From Dendrolimus kikuchii (Eukaryota > Arthropoda > Insecta > Lepidoptera > Lasiocampidae), in contig CM034398.1 of NCBI GenBank assembly GCA_019925095.2, positions 11,981,001 to 12,045,000 on the forward strand: 64,000 nucleotides of DNA. The letters run 5' to 3'. Of the stretch, positions 53,401 to 62,400 are shown piece by piece. The position numbers and the translations under genes are program-made. The notes below the pieces were generated by a model, which ran no database searches, was not told where the DNA came from, and was given only the letters and a program-made list of their open reading frames with translations. Each line of letters opens with the position of its first letter. Position 1 is the first letter of the stretch.

Positions 53401-56400
53401 CTGAAAGTGTATCTGAAGTCAAGTATAGTCAATAAGAAAAAAAATTAGAACTCAATATGTTGAATTAAATACTTATTTAAATTGTATAATGGCTAGTCTC
53501 GCAGAGCCAAGAGCTCGGATTGTAGTGCTCAGTGAGGAGGGCTATGGCGTTCGAGAAACGACGAAATCACGAGTGTTAAATATAAGTCGGAATACAGTAG
53601 GAACATGGATCAGAGGGCATTCTTGAATATAGACGAAAACATAATCATGGCGTTCGTCGAATAACAAACCAACAAAGCACAGATATGCAACACCATTATG
53701 AAGAACATCCTTTTTCTCGTACCCAATATTTCGCGGCACGTTACGACGTTTATTTACAAACCATAAGAAATCATTTACACCGTATTGGAGTGCATTACCT
53801 ACCGACATTATGCTAAGAAAGTACACCTAACGAATGCACACAAAACTGCAAGATTAAATTTTTCACGTAATTACTTAGACTTTGACTGGACAAATACCAT
53901 ATTTTCAGATGAAAAATCATTTAGATCTTCTCAACATGGTCGCTTAACTTTGTGGCGTTATAACAATACGCGATACACAGAGGATCACGTAAGCCTTATC
54001 AATTATCTGGTCGAATTTCAGCTAAACTGTGGGCCTGGATGGGTACTGGAGGTAAAAAAAAAAATCTTAGAGGTCGGCAACGCGTTGGCAACACCCCTGG
54101 TGTTGCAAACTCCCATAGGCGACGGTAACCACTTTCCACCAGGTGGGCCGTCTGCCTGTTTGTAGCCTGAAGCAGTCAGGCTATAAAAAAAGGTATAGGT
54201 GAACTTGTCCAATTTTCTCCTCGTCAAAACGCATTAAACTATGTCGATGTCGATTTGTTGGAAGAATCAATGTTACCGACAGTGCGAATAGTGTACCCAC
54301 TTGAAGAAGTCCCTGTATTCTCCTACGTTTACGACAATGGTCGAGCACATACCGTCAGAATCGTCTCGAAATGGTTTACCCACCATGAAGATGAAATTAC
54401 TCTCATTCCATGGCCGTCTAGGTCACCAGACCTAAACCCAATAGAAAATTTATGGGGTTTGATGGTTCAAATGTGGAATAACAGTAACAAGAGGACAAAG
54501 GAAGCAATTAAGCAGCACTGTAATGAAATTTGGAATTACATGAGGGGAACCGACATCTGCAATCGTCTAATCGGGTCGATGCGTAATCGACTATTAAACG
54601 TCATTGAAAACAATGGGGTTTATACCCGGTTTTAGGTTTAAGTAGGCTAAAGTGGGTGCCATTTCTAACTTGAAATAAAACCAATTAATAAAATTATCAA
54701 AAAAAAAACGTTATTATTTTTAAATTCTTCCACATTAATGTTGTTAATGTTTTATTTTCTTGTGTATTTCTTCTATCTAACATATAACGATGACCCTAAC
54801 ATCAAAGGTTGCTTATACAAAGGTTTGGCCTCTCTCACTTTTGGCTTGTCTATTTATGGCCGGTTCCGATATCTTACTATTCACTCCCCTGCCGTACCGT
54901 AGGTTGAATTTTGACATTACTTGTATAGATACGTCATATAGATTACGTCAAATTTTAACCGTTAGTAAGGCAAATAAACGGTCGGTAAGACATAGGAACC
55001 GGGCAGTAATCCAATATACTTATTGACAGAGATAGTAATAGCACGTAATAGCATTTGTCATATGTTACACACGAGTATAGACGAGTCTCTCCGATCTGTT
55101 TAATACAACGTAGTCAGTAACTGTCAATGTCTAATAAAATGATAACAAGTTCGTTAACAAGGAAATGTATGTTCAGGCGAATTTCAACCTAATTGTATTT
55201 CACAACTGTAGGAAAATGATCTTTTGGTGGGTCATGTTTCAATTGGTCTGATTGTACATTATTATTGGAGTACTTATTAAATAGTATTTTGTTATTGTTT
55301 TATACATTAATTTTATGAACTAGCTGACCCGTGCCTACTTGCTGGGCGCCCTTAATTTTTTTTTATTATTAATCACAATCAAATATAGCCTATATCCCTC
55401 AGGGGAAATGTAGCTTTCTATTGGTGAAATAATTATTTCAAATAGGTTCAGTAGTTCAAAAGATTACTTCTCACAAACTTATAAACTTTACCTCTTTATA
55501 ATATGACAGTATAGATGTCAAAATTAATGTGTACCATACACATAGCGTAAAACTTAAAAATTACACAAAGAATTGTGATGAAATTTGTGAACATGAATGT
55601 CATGTGTTTTTTTTTTATTGCAGAAGATCAGGTAGACAGGCAGACGGCCCACTTGATGGAAAGCGGTTACCATCGCCTATGGACATTTGCAACACCAAAG
55701 GCGCTACAAATGCGCTGCTGCTCTCTTAAAGGAGACTGGAACCTGCTCACTAATGCTGGAACACAGCACAAGGTTGTTATGGCGGCATACTCTAGAGCAG
55801 GGGTGGTCGCCATCCAGTCGAGCAAAAATACCCTACCACCTGGCTGTGGGTTGTTTAGTCGCCTCTTACGACAGTCCGCCAGGCCGCAGGAAATTGTATT
55901 CTTTCTCCGTTCCTGCACGGATAAAAACTGAACTGAAGATGGCACAGGCTTTAGTAATTTTTAAAAAAATAGACTGGTTTATCTCCTACAGTATAAATTA
56001 CTGTTATATCTTTATCAAGAAATCGTTTCAGGAGAAATATGCACGAATGTAAAGATCTTTCTAATTTGTGACCTTAACTCTTTCCTGGGTGTTATTTAAA
56101 AAAAAACATAGCTGAGTATTTTTTGTTTCTCTATAATGAAAGTGTAATTGGTTTAGCTTGGAAACATGGGAGCGGACTGTCAATTCGAGATCTATTTATA
56201 AAATGACAGAACCTCGAAGCCTCATAGTCTGTACGAGCGTACCTACTTATGGCGTCATAAGTAGATACAAGAAAAAGGAGTCAAATAGCACATTAATTTT
56301 ATTGCTTGAAAAGTAATAAAAATTATTTCGTGATATTTTAAAAATTAGATGATATTTTAACGCTTGTTCTTTTATGCATTCAAATATTAGAATTTATTGT

Positions 56401-59400
56401 AACATGACATTATGTCCGCTCCCCTATTAACAGTGTGTTCTATTAATATTATTTTTTATTGCAGATGCAAAGGCTTGATGAACAAAGAGCCAGCACACCT
56501 ACTATTGACGAAAGAAGAGACCCACAGGTAAATATTTTACAAAAAAATCTACTTATAGAAAATTGTAAAAAAAACATTCAAAAATAAAAACATTAAAAAC
56601 AAAAACGTACATACACTCACCGAAACACATTACTTACACATTTTCGTATTCTTATTGTAGCGGAACTGAGACTGCAGTAGGTAAATGATTTAAAGTAAAT
56701 ATGTTTATTTATTTATAATGTCTACTAGAGTTTACCCCGCGGCTGCCCCGCGGCTGCGCCGCGGATCAGCCGCTAGTGCGTGCCTCTTGTTTAAAGAGTA
56801 GGCATTAATACAGGTTACATTGTACTAAATTTTTATGTTATTGTTATTTGTCCCCGGAAGATTCACATTATTTTATGTTGCAAACTATCCCATTTCCCGG
56901 CATTAAAAGTGTTTATGTCCATTTTAGATATTAAAACTACATTTAAACAAAATTACAGCAAAACCAATCTATTAAAAACTTCGGAAATGGTTGGTCTCAT
57001 ATGAACTGACATTCTCTATTTCAACCCGTTCTAGTTTTATTTATCTATCCCCCGTCTATCTATCTTGTAAGCTACATAAATGACGAAAATGACAAACATA
57101 ACCTTTACATAAATCTTTCCCAAAATGTATCCCATTGTCCACACTCGGTATTAAAATTAAAAATATACCGAATTTTAGCCAATTCGGCCGAATAGTTTTT
57201 CCGTAAAAGCATAATGATCAGAGAGACAAATATATTTTTATCCCGGAAAATATCTATCCCGGAAAATATCCCATTTTTCGGGATAAAAAGTTCTTCCTCG
57301 GCATCGAAAATATATATATACTGAGTTTCAGCCAAATCGGTCCAGTAAATTTTCCGTGAAAGCGGAAGAGACGCGTTTATAATAATATTAATAGGGATTT
57401 AAATTTTAATGCAAAATAATATTTTAATGTTATACAAAAAATGTTATTGAAGTCACCCGGGAGAGTGGTTCTAGTTGAAAGTGCACTGACGTCGTCGTCG
57501 ATTTCCGTGAGAAGATATAAATCGAACTGAAAAATATGTCAATGTATGTCTTTCAAGACCACGGCCATAGAGATGGCCCTGACTTTTGGAGGGCTTGCGT
57601 GGGGCCAGGAGAAGGCCAACATGTAGAGGTCCCTTGACAAATTTAATGTTAATGTGACACTGTATAATTGTTATTATGATTAATATTAAAAATGTCACAT
57701 AATAATAATAATAACAGCCATAAAAGTCCCACGGTTGGGCTCGGGCCTCCCACAATAGGGGAACGGAAAATATACCTGCCACGCTTTTATCTAAGGCGAC
57801 TTGGCAGTTTTGACGTATCGGTAATCTCGATGTGCCGGTTTCATCACGATGTTTCCTTCACCGTTGTTAGCACGTGATAATTGTAACAATATGCACACTA
57901 GGTCCGAAAACTGCTTAAGCGGTGCATGCGTTCCGGCTAGTATTCGAACCCGCGCCCTTTTGAGTTTGGGACACGTACGCTACCTATTACGCTAGCACGA
58001 CACGACGAAAAACAACACACCTCCATTTAAACATTATTGTTTCTTTTATCCAATACTTATAAAACTAAGAATTATAAAGCCGTTTCGTCTGTCAACAGGT
58101 GATATATTCTCGCGGGCCCCCGCCGTTTATACCTGGGATGCCGCCGCCGCCTAATCGACGGTATAATGAGTAAGTTCTATTAAATAAATATAAAATAGTG
58201 ACCAGGTTCCAGTCTCCTTTAAGAGAGCAGCAGCGCATTTGTAGCACCTTTGGTCAATCAAGTGGGCCGTCTGCCTGTCTGCTGAACTCCTGCAATAAAA
58301 AAATAAAAAAAATAAGCAATAATCGAAAAAATAGGCCTAAATTATCTGAAGTGAAGAAAAAACAAAAGAAGTACGACAAATGTCAAAACATAAAAAGTAA
58401 AACTATCTAAAGAGGTTGATTCCACCAGTCCTGCACTGACGCCGACGAAATTGTTCTTGAATACTGGAAACAATAAAATAATTTTGCTGCCCTTGTGGTG
58501 TAGTGGTCTAAGCGCTGGCTTGCTTTGTTCACTAGAACACAGCTGTCTCCAGTTTGAGTGTCAATATAGTAAATTTTCTTAGAGAATTTTCCGTTATTTA
58601 TTCTAAGGTGCACAAATCACTGGACCTATCATGACTTTTTACATTCTCTTAAATGCATCAATTTTATTATATAGACTCGGTTAGTTTTTAAAGTATAGTA
58701 CGAGCAAAACATAAATGCGTTCTTGAAGTTTATACGCGTCATTGTGCAGTACACAGTTCTATAAGGTTCACAGACAGAGCTGAGAGAGAAAAGTGTTATG
58801 CCCTCTCTCTGCTACTATCCGAAATCGCATGACATCCCTTTTGCAGTACACACAGAAAGGTATAATAAACGTTAACTTTGGACTGGACCTGCGCAAACTC
58901 ACGAAGCTAACATTACTCGAAGCGCATATAAGTTTTGCGCGTATTGTGTATGATTTTTTTATATATAATAAATTCTTTATTTTTGTATCAGTCCTCCGTT
59001 GGGCCGCCCCACCGGGCCCCCCTTCGGCGAGCGTTTCCCCTCGGAGCCTTACCAGCCACCTCCTCCAGGAATCAAAGACTCGCCATCTAATGGGTATGTT
59101 GAAGATATTTATTAATTAAGCTTTTTCGTGCAAAATGGTTCGCGTAGGGATAAAAATATCTCGTGTTCGATCCCGTTATTGAAAGTAAATACAGGATGGC
59201 CAGTACAGTGACGTTAAAAAAAATTGAGTGAGTTTCATGAAGGGGAATTCGAATTACCTACTCCTATGTAAGTTTAACTAAAAATTTTAGTTTTTGAGTT
59301 ATTAATTTTTTATTGATTTTTGGGAAATTTCCACCACAACAACTATGTAATTAAGTCCGTATGAATTGTACTTTTATACAAAATAATTAACACCCTAATA

Positions 59401-62400
59401 TCAACTAAGTTACAAAAATTGTACTTGAAAGTGAAGATAAATGTTTCGAGCGAATCAGACTCGAATTTTTAATCTTAAATCAAAATTTTAAAAAGAACGT
59501 CGTGCGATAGTTCTGAAGTGTCGTTAAAAACTGCGAAAAAGTCTAAGGTTTTATAATAAGTCTTTGGCCTGTTTTGCCTTTCTGCAAATTTATTAATATT
59601 ATAAAAGGACGATATTCAACAAAAATAGTTATAATCTTACAGACAAACTAGACATTTTTAGTTTTTTAATGAATAATAATAATAATAATAATTTATTTAT
59701 TTTAATAATAATTTATATAAATAATAAATATAATATATAGTATTTTCTTAAGTTTTCGCGACTTGTATACATAATAAAACTACGTTTTAGCGTTTTTAAG
59801 AGCGGTAATATATTTGATTTTAGTTTTTCCGACGTTTCGGCCACTTTTTCAGTGGTCAGTCAGTCTTCCGTGATCACGGCCACTGAAAAGTGGCCGAAAC
59901 GTCGGAAACACCAAAATCAAATAAACTACCACGCTTAAAACCGTTAAAACGTAGTTTTATGAAATATAATATATAATAATAAATAGAATAATTTTGTTTT
60001 GAGCAAACTTTTCGTAAAAATGATAACAAATTATTGTAATCATTTTCCTTTTTTAAAGAATTTTTTTAAAACGATTAACACTTCACGTGTTAACCTTTTT
60101 TGAATGTTTGTCTCATTTTTTATTTTCCCGTGTTGTATTCTATTCTTATGAATAACTTTTGTCTGGTGATTGAAAAATCAGCGCTTAGTCAAATTAAGGA
60201 ATATCTAGAGTTAGGTATTAAAAGTAGGAAATGTTTTAAACTAAACATTCAAACACAATTGGAACTAACATTTTATTCAAAAATTTATTTCTTAAAAAAA
60301 ACAATTTACAAATTTTAATTGTTAGTTTGAATAGTAGTATTACTATTTTTAAAGTAAATATATTATAATAATTTTTAAATGTTTTGTGTCCCAAACTGTG
60401 TAAATTCCTTATCAAAATCAGGCCGTATAATTAATAATTAATGCAGGCACCAATAGCAATGGTTATCCTTAAAACAATTTTCGCCAGAACATGGTAGACC
60501 CTTTTTACATGGTTGTACCTTGTACAATCAAGTGTTCAAAATTATTTCTAGATGAGTTATAACGTTTAAAAAAATTGATGTATTGAATACTCGTTAACCT
60601 GAGATGCCGTGATTTTTCTAAATTATCATTGTACCCGCCTGGATAGATAATGTGTTATATTAACTAGTCCACAGTAGAAGTCGTATCTGAAATGTTTTCA
60701 AGGAGTATAATTTAGAAATATGCAATCCAAATAATACTACTATAAGAGTTTATTTTGCACATGTTTATGTCTACACATTCTTTGATATTCGCAAAACTGG
60801 GAATTTTTCTCAATTGTTTTGGATAACATTATTATTTCTCAATATTTAGTTTTAATTGAATTTACATTTTGATTTTAGAATTCCTCCTTTAGAAATACTT
60901 CCAACTTTGCTTTTTTAGTTTTTGTTGGTTATTTTAATTCAAACCTCAATTTTTAATTATCATTAGTAGTAATTTATTGTTGACATAACTATTACATGGT
61001 TCACTCTTTTGATAAGTAGATCGTCAGGGCATTAGAATGGGTTGTATGTATTTTACTATGTTAAATGCGAGTCTGCATTTGAATGAAGATTTCGTTTCGC
61101 TTCAGAGCAAATATAATAATTTTCGCAGTTGAAACTTCTCTATCGTGAAATACTTATTGTTGGCGATTGTCGTAGGCCCGGTGAGGATCCACTCGAGGCG
61201 TTCAATCGGATGATCCGCGAGAAGGAGATGCGCGCGAAGCGTCGCGAAGAGGAGCGACGGCGCGCGCAGTCCGGGTCCCGCAGCCCGCGCTCACCGCGAT
61301 CGCTGCGCTCCGGCCGCTCCCCGCACGCGTCCCGCTCGCCTCGCCCGATGCCGCTACCTCGGGCCTCTCGCTCGCCGCGCCCAATTCGGGCCTCCCGCTC
61401 GCCGCGTCCGATTCGAGCTTCCCGATCGCCGCGCCCGATTCGGGCCTCCCGCTCGCCACGCCCGATTCGGGCCTCCCGTTCGCCGCGCCCGATTCGCTCA
61501 TCTCGCTCACCACGCCCGATTCGCTCGTCTCGCTCACCACGCCCGATTCGCTCGTCTCGCTCGCCGCGCCCTCTGCCTCGCTCGCCTCGCTCGCCCCGTT
61601 CGCCTCGGTCCCCGCGCGGCCGTCCACGTAGCCGCGCTTCCAGCCGTCTCAGATACTCTAGGTTCGTAGTTTTCTCTTCTGACAACGCTATTGTATGTAT
61701 TTCAATTATAATTATTGTTTTATTGCTTCTTCATTTCATATCCTAAATAAGCTACTTGCATGTGTGGCATCGTCAGTCATTAGATTGCTCTTGTACACGT
61801 TAACCATAATTTTATTGGTAACAACATTTCACTGCTTCATTTCTAGACAAATTTGTGTATGGTGCCATTGAAATTACTTGCCATATTTTGTCATGTTCAT
61901 TGGTGAAGGGTTATGGATATAAATGATCATATTTTTTACTTACCTAATTTAGTATTGTTGTTATAGGTATTAATTATTCTTCAATTTTTTAAAGACTACT
62001 TTATGTTCTGTTATTGCTATTTTAATCTATAATAGTATAAGCATAACCTGCAGTAATAATATAATACGCGCCACATTTTACTGTATCACCTGATTATCTA
62101 CAGTAGGATACGCTATACCGATTTTCTATGAAAAAGCGTCTACTGCACAGATATGTAATTAGTTGCCTAAGTAAGAATTTATGACAGGAACTTTATATCT
62201 AACTTGGACGTGCCCCATATATTCTTTATACAGGAAAAAGTGTTTCTTAAATCTGTATTCATAAATAACAAAATAATGTGTCACTTGTGTTAACAGATGA
62301 TTACGGTGTGTGTAAATTATGTTGTTAGAAAAATCGTCTATTACGCAAATATTTCTTGATGCCTAAGAGCAACTATAAAGTGTGGCGCAGTATATAGTAA

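Larger units (their letters stand above)
53107..55256 (+). mobile_element. Tc1-like (DD36E) element, 2.15 kb, with nested insertions
   Basis: The ends are TACAATCAGACCAATTGAAT (53107) and its inverted match at 55225-55256 (reverse complement TACAATCAGACCAATTGAAA), extending through ATGACCCAC. TA sits at both extremities. Weaker inverted similarity (for example AACTTTGTTATCATT near 53260 against AACTTGTTATCATT near 55150) suggests long terminal repeats. The element contains a transposase pseudogene, a LINE-tail insertion (54055-54190) and a MITE (54857-55006). It lies in RBBP6 intron 10. Confidence 0.88.

Noticed and set aside
58485..58570. tRNA gene on the plus strand
   Set aside because: The B box is degraded and acceptor-stem pairing is absent.
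61140..61685. Long minus-strand frames opposite the RS region
   Set aside because: They are shadows of the Arg/Ser/Pro repeats of RBBP6 exon 14. The plus strand has conserved sequence and splice sites.
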